From positions 1 to 64,000 of the forward strand of contig JBBCIY010000011.1 of NCBI GenBank assembly GCA_037189645.1: a stretch of 64,000 bases of DNA, in the 5' to 3' direction. The notes below the pieces were generated by a model. That model had not been told where the DNA came from. It saw nothing but the letters and a program-made list of their open reading frames with translations, and made no database searches. The stretch's first letter is position 1. Every line of letters begins with the position of its first letter. Below are positions 16,256-24,922 of the stretch, in pieces. Made by a program: the position numbers and the translations under genes. Origin of the DNA: Taishania sp037189645. GTDB taxonomy: Bacteria > Bacteroidota > Bacteroidia > Flavobacteriales_D > Crocinitomicaceae.

Positions 16256-17398
16256 ATGAAATTTGAATTATCAGAAGAACATCTTGCAGTAAAGGCTGCT
16301 GCCAGAGATTTTGCTCAAAATGTATTGAAACGAGGAGTAATTGAGCGCGACAATGAACAACGGTTCCCGGCTGAAGAGATCAAGCAACTTGCAGAGCTTG
16401 GTTTTATGGGAATGATGGTCGATCCCCAGTACGGTGGAAGTGGAATGGATACCCTTTCTTATGTACTGGCAATGGAAGAGATTTCAAAGGTGGATGCTTC
16501 CACATCCGTATGTATGTCTGTAAACAATTCCCTGGTATGCTGGGGACTTGAAAAGTACGGAACAGAAGAACAAAAGCAGAAATACCTGGTTCCCCTTGCC
16601 AAAGGTGAAAAAATCGGGGCGTTCTGCCTGTCGGAGCCGGAAGCAGGTTCAGACGCGACTTCTCAGCGGACGACAGCAATCGACAAAGGAGATCATTATT
16701 TGCTGAACGGAACTAAAAACTGGATCACAAACGGTTCATCTGCATCTGTTTACCTGGTGATAGCTCAAACAAATATTGAAGCAGGACATAAAGGCATCAA
16801 TGCGCTGATCGTTGAAAGAGGAATGGATGGATTCGTTGTCGGAGCAAAAGAAGACAAAATGGGAATCCGTGGAAGTGACACACATACATTGATGTTCAAT
16901 GATGTAAAAGTTCCGAAAGAAAACAGGATCGGTGAAGATGGATTCGGTTTTACGTTCGCAATGAAAGTCCTTTCAGGAGGAAGGATCGGTATTGCTTCTC
17001 AGGCTCTCGGAATCGCTGCAGGAGCACTTGAGTTGTCAACTGCTTATGCAAAAGAAAGAAAAGCATTCGGAAAAACAATCGGACAGCACCAGGCAATTGC
17101 ATTCAAGCTGGCAGATATGGCAACGGAAATTGAAGCAGCACGTTTGCTTGTATACCGTGCGGCATTGGACAAAGACCAGGGGCGCAACTATGACCAATCA
17201 TCCGCAATGGCGAAACTATATGCTTCCAAAGTGGCGATGGAACAGACCGTTGAAGCGGTTCAGATCCACGGAGGATACGGATACGTGAAAGAATACCATG
17301 TGGAACGCCTGATGCGTGACGCAAAGATCACACAGATCTATGAAGGGACATCAGAAGTTCAGAAGATCGTCATTTCAAGAAACATCCTGAAAGATTGA
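16256..17398 (+). CDS. Acyl-CoA dehydrogenase (short-chain type)
   Basis: A 380-residue FAD enzyme for the first step of acyl-CoA beta-oxidation. The ATG at 16256 gives MKFELSEEHLAVKAAARDFA, the family norm; the longer frame would start inside the promoter. Motifs: AFCLSEPEAGSDATSQ and WITNGSSASVYLV for FAD and substrate, AFGKTIGQHQAIAFKLADMA, then QIHGGYGYVKEY. The catalytic base is E363 in YEGTSEVQ, the position used by short-chain and butyryl-CoA dehydrogenases. A butyryl/short-chain role is likely but not proven. Single gene with its own terminator. Confidence 0.93.
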   Translation: MKFELSEEHLAVKAAARDFAQNVLKRGVIERDNEQRFPAEEIKQLAELGFMGMMVDPQYGGSGMDTLSYVLAMEEISKVDASTSVCMSVNNSLVCWGLEKYGTEEQKQKYLVPLAKGEKIGAFCLSEPEAGSDATSQRTTAIDKGDHYLLNGTKNWITNGSSASVYLVIAQTNIEAGHKGINALIVERGMDGFVVGAKEDKMGIRGSDTHTLMFNDVKVPKENRIGEDGFGFTFAMKVLSGGRIGIASQALGIAAGALELSTAYAKERKAFGKTIGQHQAIAFKLADMATEIEAARLLVYRAALDKDQGRNYDQSSAMAKLYASKVAMEQTVEAVQIHGGYGYVKEYHVERLMRDAKITQIYEGTSEVQKIVISRNILKD

Positions 17399-17423
17399 TT
17401 TTTCAAAATACGTAAGTTCATCA

Positions 17424-17450
17424 AAAGCTGCCTTTCCAGGCAGCTTTTTT
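17424..17450 (+). terminator. Rho-independent terminator
   Basis: AAAGCTGCCT and AGGCAGCTTT pair around a TTCC loop and run into T residues, directly after the acyl-CoA dehydrogenase gene. Confidence 0.85.
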
Positions 17451-17532
17451 CATTTACAGAACGACTTTTTCACCCACTTTTTATAAAGGGTACGATAATT
17501 GCGCTTATTTTTACAGAACAAAACATATTTTT

Positions 17533-18558
17533 ATGAAGTCGCTCGGTATTATATTCGTTCTCCTGGGGTCAGCAGTGGCCTTCGGACAGATCACTTCCCT
17601 GAAAAAGGACAATGAGAAACCTTGTTATGAAAAAGCGAACGAACTGCGCAGAAAGGGCGTCGATCTGCTGGAATGCGGCAAAATAGCGGGAGTTGTGGAT
17701 TGTAACGAAGAGCTGGAGTACAGCCACGAAGCAGACTTGTTCCTGAGAAAACCAAAAGACTTTGTAAACAGGACCGGGGCGGGAAAGCCATTTACCGGAA
17801 CCTGTGAATCCTGCTTTATGAACGGCCTGCTGGAGCGACGGATTTCTTTTGTCGATGGCCGTGAAAACGGAATGGATACCACTTATTATGAAAACGGGTG
17901 TATCCAGGCGATCCGCTCCCACATCCAGGGCGCTGAATCCGGAACATGGAGCTATTATTACGATTCCACACAGGCACCCGCATGGGAAATGAATTATTAC
18001 CTGGGAGAAAAACACGGGAAGCATGTTTATTTCAAACCGAACGGAGATACAACCAAATTAGAGCATTACAAGAATGGAGTATTAGAAGGTGTAAGAAAAC
18101 AGTATTTTAAAGGTTCTAAGGTATTTAAGGAAATACATTACGTTGCAGGGTTGATGGATGGTCCCTTTAAAATATATAATACCGAGGGGTTGCTCATCGA
18201 AGAATCCAACTACAAAGCGAATAAAAAGCACGGTCCCCAGAAATATTTCTATGATGACGGGGTGCTGCTGCGCACTGAAAACTGGGAAAATGGCGTAAAG
18301 TCAGGAGAGTTCAAAATGTTCTATCATCAGGGGCACATTCAGACATTGGAAACCTATAACAAAAAAGGCCAGAAAGAAGGAAAATTCGAAGAGTATTACC
18401 CGGATCAGAAACCAAAACGGATCGCTGTTTACCAGAAAGATGTATTGATAGAAGATCATCATTTTGATGAGCATGGAAACGAGACCTACTCATTCGGAGC
18501 CCCGACAACTTCGGATAAAGAAGATGACGAGATCAAAAAACCGGGCAAGAAAAAATAA
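17533..18558 (+). CDS. Secreted MORN_2-repeat protein (YwqK-like)
   Basis: A 341-residue exported protein with a signal peptide (MKSLGIIFVLLGSAVAFGQ). It consists of repeated 20-25-residue units of the form N-G-x-x-x-G-x-x-x-x-Y-x-x-x-G, for example YKNGVLEGVRKQYFKGSK, YKANKKHGPQKYFYDDG and YNKKGQKEGKFEEYYPDQ: the MORN_2 repeats of YwqK-family proteins. Databases often call these antitoxin components, but no toxin gene is adjacent here, so that name should not be taken literally. The stop overlaps the start of the next gene by one base (TAATG). Confidence 0.8.
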   Translation: MKSLGIIFVLLGSAVAFGQITSLKKDNEKPCYEKANELRRKGVDLLECGKIAGVVDCNEELEYSHEADLFLRKPKDFVNRTGAGKPFTGTCESCFMNGLLERRISFVDGRENGMDTTYYENGCIQAIRSHIQGAESGTWSYYYDSTQAPAWEMNYYLGEKHGKHVYFKPNGDTTKLEHYKNGVLEGVRKQYFKGSKVFKEIHYVAGLMDGPFKIYNTEGLLIEESNYKANKKHGPQKYFYDDGVLLRTENWENGVKSGEFKMFYHQGHIQTLETYNKKGQKEGKFEEYYPDQKPKRIAVYQKDVLIEDHHFDEHGNETYSFGAPTTSDKEDDEIKKPGKKK

Positions 18559-19793
18559 TGGATTCCTTTCCGGAAGGTGCACCGATTGATGTTGCAGTTG
18601 TTGGCGGGGGCGCTGCCGGATTTTTCGCTGCCATCCATGCAAGACAGGGAGCAAACAGGGTTGCCCTGTTCGAAAAATCGGCAAAATTTCTTTCAAAAGT
18701 AAAAATCTCCGGAGGCGGAAGATGCAATGTCACCAACGCTTGTTTTGATAATGAGCTGCTTTCCCGGAATTATCCGAGAGGAGAAAAACAATTGCGCAGA
18801 GCCTTTTACCAGTTCAACGCCGCATCTACTGTTGAGTGGTATGAATCACGGGGTGTAAAGCTGAAAACCTATCCTGATAATTGCATATTCCCTCAGGCCA
18901 ATACTTCCCAGGCTATCATTGACTGTTTGCTGAAAGAAGTTTCCGACCTGGGAATTGAGCTGCACACACAATGTAGCATCCGGGAAATTACCAGAGAAAA
19001 CGATCTTTTCATTCTGAAAAGCGATAATGGCCCCATCCGGGCAAAATCAGTGATTGTAACAACCGGAGGACAACCTAAAATGAGTGGCTTAACCTGGCTG
19101 GAAAACCTGGGGTTGAAGATCATTCCGCCGGTTCCATCTTTGTTTACATTCAATATGCCGGGTAACCCCGTAAGGGAACTGATGGGAAATGTAGTCGAAA
19201 AGGCGACAGTAAAGATCGAAGGGACGAAATTAACAGGAAGAGGCCCGTTGCTGATCACGCACTGGGGAATGAGCGGCCCGGCAATCCTTCAATTATCCGC
19301 GTGGGGAGCGCGCATCCTGGAAGAAAAAAGCTACCGGTTTTCCATTTTTGTCAACTGGCTGGATGAATTGAAAGAAAACGAGCTCCGGAACAGTCTTCAG
19401 CAGCAACGGAAACAACAGTCCGAAAAAATGCTTCACAATGCCAATCCTTTTCCCATTACCAACAAGATCTGGCATTTTTTACTGGAAAAATATGAGATCC
19501 CTGTCCAGCTTCGCTGGAAAGAACTGGAAGGGAAATCACTCAATAAGCTCATAACAGCACTCTTATTTGATAAGTACGATGTTTCCGGGAAAACCACTTT
19601 CAAAGAAGAATTCGTAACTGCCGGAGGCGTCTCTCTTTCCGAAATTGATTTTAATACAATGGAATCTAAAAAAATAAAAGGGCTGTATTTTGCAGGAGAA
19701 GTGCTTGACATCGATGGAATCACAGGAGGTTTCAATTTCCAGGCAGCCTGGACGACCGGGTATATAGCCGGCAAAAATGCAGGGGCGAATTGA
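18558..19793 (+). CDS. HI0933-family FAD-dependent oxidoreductase
   Basis: A 411-residue flavoprotein. VAVVGGGAAGFFAAIHARQG at the N-terminus is the dinucleotide-binding fold, and KVKISGGGRCNVTN is the family signature that follows. The C-terminal ITGGFNFQAAWTTGYIAG closes the FAD site. The family (YhiN, BaiN) includes enzymes reducing steroid-like double bonds, but most members have no known substrate. The start at 18558 overlaps the previous stop, suggesting coupling to the MORN_2 gene. Confidence 0.88.
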   Translation: MDSFPEGAPIDVAVVGGGAAGFFAAIHARQGANRVALFEKSAKFLSKVKISGGGRCNVTNACFDNELLSRNYPRGEKQLRRAFYQFNAASTVEWYESRGVKLKTYPDNCIFPQANTSQAIIDCLLKEVSDLGIELHTQCSIREITRENDLFILKSDNGPIRAKSVIVTTGGQPKMSGLTWLENLGLKIIPPVPSLFTFNMPGNPVRELMGNVVEKATVKIEGTKLTGRGPLLITHWGMSGPAILQLSAWGARILEEKSYRFSIFVNWLDELKENELRNSLQQQRKQQSEKMLHNANPFPITNKIWHFLLEKYEIPVQLRWKELEGKSLNKLITALLFDKYDVSGKTTFKEEFVTAGGVSLSEIDFNTMESKKIKGLYFAGEVLDIDGITGGFNFQAAWTTGYIAGKNAGAN

Positions 19794-19796
19794 ACG

Positions 19797-19834
19797 GATA
19801 TCGCTATATCGCAATATTGCGATATGACGATATC
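19797..19834. repeat. ATATCG-type palindrome, copy B
   Basis: A perfect 20-base core ATATCGCAATATTGCGATAT (19806-19825) is flanked by GATATCG (19797-19803) and CGATATC (19828-19834), giving a 38-base hairpin with one 2-base mismatch. No T-run follows, so it is not an ordinary terminator. It is related to copy A at 15055-15084. Confidence 0.65.
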
Positions 19835-19899
19835 AGCACAGCAAACTATTTTTTAATCCGGTTACAATTATTTTCAATAAAAATCCGTTGATTTGTACT

Positions 19900-20466
19900 A
19901 TGCATTTTGTTGAACCGCATTTTGGATGGAGAGGGTACTACACGGCAGAGGAAGATCCGCAATCTCCCTTTTACGGACGTGTGTACAGCGAATTCGAATT
20001 CGAGCACCGGATTTACAATTACGTCATTCATCCACAATGGGACAACATCGGGTCGGATACACTTTTCATAAAAATACTGTTTACAGATTACCAGGAAGGA
20101 TATTCTATTATTGAATTGATCGGAGAATGGAATGATACCATTGAAAATGACATCATGACACTGAAGCGCGACATCATCGAAATTCTCATCCACGAAGGGA
20201 TCAATAAATTTATTTTAATCGGTGAAAATGTACTGAACTTTCATGCCTCAGATGACAGCTATTATGAAGAATGGATCGAGGATATTGAAGATGGGTGGGT
20301 CACCCTGGTAAATTTCCATGATCATGTAAGCCGGGAGATGCAAAGCGCCAACATCGACCAGTATTTCTTTATGGGCGGCCAACTGGATGATGTGGAATGG
20401 AGGACATTTCTCCCCCACCAGTTTTTCAGATTCATTTCAAAAATAATTACCCAGCGCCTGGAATAA
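19900..20466 (+). CDS. Conserved hypothetical protein
   Basis: A 188-residue cytosolic protein that I recognise only as a Flavobacteriales-type conserved protein. The ATG at 19900 (MHFVEPHFGWRGYYTAEEDP) seems right; the TTG four codons upstream is less likely. It is acidic with many aromatics: FEFEHRIYNYVIHPQWDNIG, then DTLFIKILFTDYQEGYSIIE. No membrane segment, signal or catalytic motif is visible. It is separated from its upstream neighbour by the ATATCG palindrome. Confidence 0.75.
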   Translation: MHFVEPHFGWRGYYTAEEDPQSPFYGRVYSEFEFEHRIYNYVIHPQWDNIGSDTLFIKILFTDYQEGYSIIELIGEWNDTIENDIMTLKRDIIEILIHEGINKFILIGENVLNFHASDDSYYEEWIEDIEDGWVTLVNFHDHVSREMQSANIDQYFFMGGQLDDVEWRTFLPHQFFRFISKIITQRLE

Positions 20467-20481
20467 GAAGCATTGCACTAA

Positions 20482-22266
20482 TTAACGCTGTCCGGGTGCC
20501 CATTCATACACTTTTACATGCAATGACTTTATGAGTATGCTGTCACCGTATTGAGACCAGAGCCCGATATAGGTGATATCGTCTTTCGAACGCAGATTCG
20601 GAGCGATAAAATCATAGGTAACAACTTTACGGACAGAATCATACGAAGCGTTTCCGGCATTGTATTCATTTCCCCTCCAGTGATAAGGAACCTCCTTGTG
20701 GATCATGTGTGTATTGAATACCTTTCCTGCCAGCTCCTTTTCCGTTCCCTCATATTTCCATTGAGAACGGACAAGCAAATGTCTTTTATCCTTGATTTCC
20801 GCCAGTTTCAATCTCATTCCCGGAGCATATTCATTTTGGGGAGAGAGCCAGAAATCATTGCATGAAATGCTGTCTTCATAAAGCAATCTGAATTTAGAAA
20901 TATCAACCGGGGATCCGCCTGCTGCCACTTCGTCTATCTCGAGCAGGTTACGTTGTTCCTCCGTCAGCGGCGAAGTCTGGAAAAAGATCGACCAATAGGC
21001 TTCTTTTGTCATCAGGTATCCCCTGATAAGCCCTTTTTCGGTCTGGTACATCTGGAACAGGTTCAGCACAGCAAATATCCCGATAATAGCATACATCCAC
21101 TTTTGTTTGAAATAAAGAATGAAATACCCCAGGCTGATCGCAAGTACCGGGTAAATATCAAACATTCCCCTGTGCCCGAAATGACCGGGATACCACCATG
21201 TTGTCCAGCAGCTTACGACATAGAAGAAAACCAGGAAACAGATCAGTCCGGCAATACCCGTTGACCTGTCATTCCTGATCCAGAAGTAAAACCCGATAAT
21301 GGAAAAGATCATCATTGGCGTGTAAATAAGCCACCCTCCCTTGAAGCTGAACAATACATTTACAAAATAAGGTGTGAACCAGTCCATTCCCTCTCCCGGG
21401 TTGTTGGCGTAGCTGTTCAGTAAGAATTCCCCCGCCGTCAGTTTCCAGTAGATCAACTGCGGAGAAAAGGTAACCAGTGCGGTTACCCCGGCAATAACAA
21501 CATACCATTTCCCATGCTTCAGGAAATAAAGGATTTTATCTTGCAGTGTATTCCCGAATTTTTTATACTGGTAAAAAACAGCGAATACCGCGATAACAAC
21601 AGATGGGGTACGTGTCAGCGCGATCAGTCCGACGGAAAGTCCTAAAAGGGCTGCGTTTTTAGCTGAAAGGTGTTCATGGAACCGGTGTGTGCGGAGAATA
21701 AAGAAGCAAACGAGCATAAATACCAGGTTATGCGTCAACCCGATCGCTGCATAATTCATGTAGATGAAATTCGTCCCGATTCCAAAAATCAGCAATACAG
21801 TAGCCGTGATTTTGTCATTAAAGAACAAAAGCAGGACTTTTCTAAGTAGGTAAACGGTGAGAACAAAGTAGAAAAATGATCCCAGATAAGCCATTACCTG
21901 GTAAGGATAAGAAAAACCGTCTGCGGCATATCCTCCCCAGGATGCCCACAGATCTGCGATCAGGTAAAAAGGCAGGTACAGAATTGCCCAGCCGATGGTG
22001 TACTTTATAAATACATTTCCGTTCGGAAGGTCGACGTACTGATACAAGGTTCCTGTATTTTGATAGGTTTCCTGGATAGTACGGAAATAATCCAGTCCTA
22101 CATTAAACGAATGGTTTTCAAAAATCAGGGGAAGGTAGGATTGGTAGCCCATTATATCCCATGTAAGGATATTTGTGATCCCGTTTCTGAAAAATAAGAT
22201 CCCTATCACAAGCACCAGGAAAATCCCGATAGTAAAAGAATTGTAGCCAATCTTGTTTACTTTCAT
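20482..22266 (-). CDS. Polytopic membrane protein, possible GT-C glycosyltransferase
   Basis: A 594-residue protein; I chose the ATG at 22266 (MKVNKIGYNSFTIGIFLVLV), as the extra upstream 35 codons look non-coding. At least ten hydrophobic segments cover residues 15-420, with an acidic residue after the first helix (NILTWDIMGYQSYLPLIF) and a later soluble domain of about 170 residues. This layout resembles the GT-C/PMT-type transferases that use polyprenyl-linked sugars, but the usual DxD or DE pair is not clear. It is divergent from the glycine-rich T9SS gene. Confidence 0.75.
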   Translation of the reverse strand: MKVNKIGYNSFTIGIFLVLVIGILFFRNGITNILTWDIMGYQSYLPLIFENHSFNVGLDYFRTIQETYQNTGTLYQYVDLPNGNVFIKYTIGWAILYLPFYLIADLWASWGGYAADGFSYPYQVMAYLGSFFYFVLTVYLLRKVLLLFFNDKITATVLLIFGIGTNFIYMNYAAIGLTHNLVFMLVCFFILRTHRFHEHLSAKNAALLGLSVGLIALTRTPSVVIAVFAVFYQYKKFGNTLQDKILYFLKHGKWYVVIAGVTALVTFSPQLIYWKLTAGEFLLNSYANNPGEGMDWFTPYFVNVLFSFKGGWLIYTPMMIFSIIGFYFWIRNDRSTGIAGLICFLVFFYVVSCWTTWWYPGHFGHRGMFDIYPVLAISLGYFILYFKQKWMYAIIGIFAVLNLFQMYQTEKGLIRGYLMTKEAYWSIFFQTSPLTEEQRNLLEIDEVAAGGSPVDISKFRLLYEDSISCNDFWLSPQNEYAPGMRLKLAEIKDKRHLLVRSQWKYEGTEKELAGKVFNTHMIHKEVPYHWRGNEYNAGNASYDSVRKVVTYDFIAPNLRSKDDITYIGLWSQYGDSILIKSLHVKVYEWAPGQR

Positions 22267-22390
22267 AACTGCATGTTTTGACAAATTTAATTTTTTTTCG
22301 GCAATACCCCTCTTCAGACTGAAGTCCCGGCTAAAAATTAAATAATTAACAGTTAATATTCCATTAATCACTAAATCGGTTTAACGGCAA

Positions 22391-22398
22391 TACTTTTG
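22391..22398 (+). promoter_or_regulatory. -7 element of the glycine-rich T9SS gene
   Basis: TACTTTTG matches TAnnTTTG and lies 27 bases before the ATG at 22426. The -33 match is weak. Confidence 0.45.
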
Positions 22399-22425
22399 CC
22401 CTGAAAAAGATAAAATAAATCCATT

Positions 22426-24849
22426 ATGAAGTTTGCTCTTACATTCCTTATTGTTATCAGCTATTTATTTGTTCTCAATGAAGGACTGGCTCAACAGACC
22501 GCATATAGTTCTGCTGGTTCACACACATTTACACCGCATGCAAGTGTTATCGAATTAACGGTTGAAGCGATCGGCGGTGGCGGTGGTGGTGGATTGGTAA
22601 GACGGTCATCTGCTACGAAATCAGGCGGTGGTGGCGGTGGTGCTTACGCAAAAGGAAAAATAAATGTAACTCCTGGTGCCGGGCATCCCGTTTATGTAGC
22701 CCGCGGAGGAAAAAAAGAACGGGGCGATTCCGATGCCCGGCATGGAGAAAACTCATGGTTCTTCAGCGGAACTTCAACCGATGCTACCACAACGGTAAGA
22801 GCTGAAGGAGGACAGACGCTCTTACATAACGACAACCAGGATGTCAATGGAAAACCCGGGGGAAATGCCGTTAACTGCGTAGGAAATATCGCCAGGTATA
22901 CCGGAGGGCATGGTGGCTCTACCAACAGTAACGACCACGGAGGCGGTGGCGGTGGTGCTGCGGGAAGTACGGGAGCAGGAGGAGCCGGCGGGCAATATAC
23001 TGCAGGAATTGCAAACGGAGGAATATTGCTGAGCGGTCATGTGCCGGGAAACGGCGGTGTCGGTGGAATCAACAACGGAGATGATGACGGTGTGCCGGGA
23101 TACAACTTTGGCGGCGGCGGCGGAGGAGCAAGAAAAAGCTACAGTTTTTCCACTTCAAACAGGAACGGAAGCCCGGGAGCGATTGGTATCGTTGTCGTTT
23201 CCTGGTCAAGGATCGATAACATCACAACAGCCTGTTCCGGATCAACTGCCACCATTACAGGTTTCAATTTCAGCACTACCCTGTCCGGAACTACCGTTTC
23301 AACAACTGATGTCACTCTGAACGGTATTTCCATTCCTTATACGGTCAACAGCAATACGCAGATCACTGTCACAATTCCTGCCGGGGCAACATCCGGGAAT
23401 GTGATCGTGTCAACTACTTTAGGACGGGCCAGGTATTACCTGACAGTCAATGCAAGTTCAGCTGCTCCCGCTTCAGTCACCGGAGGAGGAAGCTATTGCT
23501 ATGGAAACCAGGTAACGCTGACAGCAAACGGAGGAACGTTGGGAACCGGGGCTTCCTACCACTGGTACACGGGAAGCTGCGGAGGAACGCTGGTTGCCAC
23601 AACAAGTGTCCCGAGCTATACATTTATTCCCACAACACCCGGAACAACAACTTATTACGTAAGAGCAGAAGGAACATGTAACACAACTACCTGCGCATCA
23701 ACAACGGTCATACTCCCTTCTGCATCCGGAAATTTATCCATTGACGGTGAATCCGCTTCCTGTACTGTCAACGGAGCAGGCTGGATCCATTTCAGGAACG
23801 CAGCATCCGGCCGTTTGCTTGTAGCGGTGGATGCACAAGGACAGAACCTGGGAAATGTGACTGCTACCTCCTACGTACAAACCGCACCCATAACAGTGAC
23901 AGCATGCAGCGCTCCTTCGCTTCATACAGCAGTACTGGGAAGAAGATGGGTGATCACTCCCCAGCATCAGCCTTCCAACCCGGTAAGAGTCCGTTTGTAT
24001 TTTGACAATCCGGAGTACATTGCACTGAATGGCGAGGCGAACACCAATGGCAACCCGGAAGATAATACCGCTGTGTTTTCCGACCTTCACCTGAGCAAAT
24101 ACCGCAATGACGGTTCTCCCCTTGTGAACAGTAACCCACACGACAATTGCGCTTCGGGTTTAACAACAATCTGGACGCCGCAGGGAGCCGGAACCATTGC
24201 TTCTGTTTTCACGGGGTTTGATGCCAACGGGCGTTATACGGAATACACGATCAGTGATTTTTCCGAATTCTGGCTGCATGGAAGCATGGATTTCAGTCCG
24301 CTCCCTGTTACCCTTTCCGGTTTTTCGGTTGGCTGTAATCACAATGAGGTAACAGTAGCCTGGGAAACAGAAAGTGAACAGAATTCTTCTCATTTTATCA
24401 TCGAAAGCAGCAGGGACGGCAAACACTGGTCAGAAGTAACAACTGTAGCCGGGGCGGGAAATACAAAAACGAAGAGAACATACAAAATAATTGATGCATA
24501 CCACGCGGATAACACCTATTACCGGATTTCCATGGTCGGGTTTGACGGGAATAATGAAGTACTGGAAATCAAGAACCTGGAATGTGATTTCTCTGCAAAT
24601 AAATTGGTAGTATACCCTAATCCTGCCCAGGATGTATTCACAGTTGAAATTCATTCCACAGAAAAAGCAACTACAGGGCTGGTACAATTATTTGACCTGA
24701 CCGGAAAAATAATCTACTCAGATCAAATAACTCTGAAAAAGGGAGTTAACACCATTTACTTCGATCAATCATTCAGAATAGGTACTTATGTGCTTTCTGT
24801 GCAAACGGATACATTCAAATACGCTACGAAACAAATCATTATCAGGTAA
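22426..24849 (+). CDS. Glycine-rich, T9SS-secreted surface protein
   Basis: An 807-residue exported protein. The signal peptide spans about residues 1-22. Residues 25-260 form a glycine-rich domain of the type seen in adhesins and phage tail fibres, with G-runs at 50-56, 67-72, 172-177 and 229-234. An IPT/TIG-like domain (about 265-345) and an Ig-like SprB-type segment (about 350-430) follow. The last 80 residues are a T9SS type A sorting domain (VYPNPAQDVFTVEI, ending YATKQIIIR). It is probably anchored on the cell surface or released, and could bind surfaces or glycans. A bidirectional terminator follows. Confidence 0.88.
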   Translation: MKFALTFLIVISYLFVLNEGLAQQTAYSSAGSHTFTPHASVIELTVEAIGGGGGGGLVRRSSATKSGGGGGGAYAKGKINVTPGAGHPVYVARGGKKERGDSDARHGENSWFFSGTSTDATTTVRAEGGQTLLHNDNQDVNGKPGGNAVNCVGNIARYTGGHGGSTNSNDHGGGGGGAAGSTGAGGAGGQYTAGIANGGILLSGHVPGNGGVGGINNGDDDGVPGYNFGGGGGGARKSYSFSTSNRNGSPGAIGIVVVSWSRIDNITTACSGSTATITGFNFSTTLSGTTVSTTDVTLNGISIPYTVNSNTQITVTIPAGATSGNVIVSTTLGRARYYLTVNASSAAPASVTGGGSYCYGNQVTLTANGGTLGTGASYHWYTGSCGGTLVATTSVPSYTFIPTTPGTTTYYVRAEGTCNTTTCASTTVILPSASGNLSIDGESASCTVNGAGWIHFRNAASGRLLVAVDAQGQNLGNVTATSYVQTAPITVTACSAPSLHTAVLGRRWVITPQHQPSNPVRVRLYFDNPEYIALNGEANTNGNPEDNTAVFSDLHLSKYRNDGSPLVNSNPHDNCASGLTTIWTPQGAGTIASVFTGFDANGRYTEYTISDFSEFWLHGSMDFSPLPVTLSGFSVGCNHNEVTVAWETESEQNSSHFIIESSRDGKHWSEVTTVAGAGNTKTKRTYKIIDAYHADNTYYRISMVGFDGNNEVLEIKNLECDFSANKLVVYPNPAQDVFTVEIHSTEKATTGLVQLFDLTGKIIYSDQITLKKGVNTIYFDQSFRIGTYVLSVQTDTFKYATKQIIIR

Positions 24850-24874
24850 CCGGACTTTTTCCGCTGATGTAACA

Positions 24875-24906
24875 AAAAAGGGAGCATTAAAAAATGCTCC
24901 CTTTTT
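24875..24906. terminator. Bidirectional terminator
   Basis: AAAAAGGGAGCATT and AATGCTCCCTTTTT form a 14-bp stem with a 4-base A-rich loop between two convergent genes. It has T-runs for both strands. Confidence 0.88.
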
Positions 24907-24922
24907 ATTTATAAAAATGATA

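Noticed and set aside
17533..18558. Toxin-antitoxin module
   Set aside because: YwqK-type MORN_2 repeats carry an antitoxin label in databases, but no toxin-like gene is adjacent; the signal peptide also argues against it.
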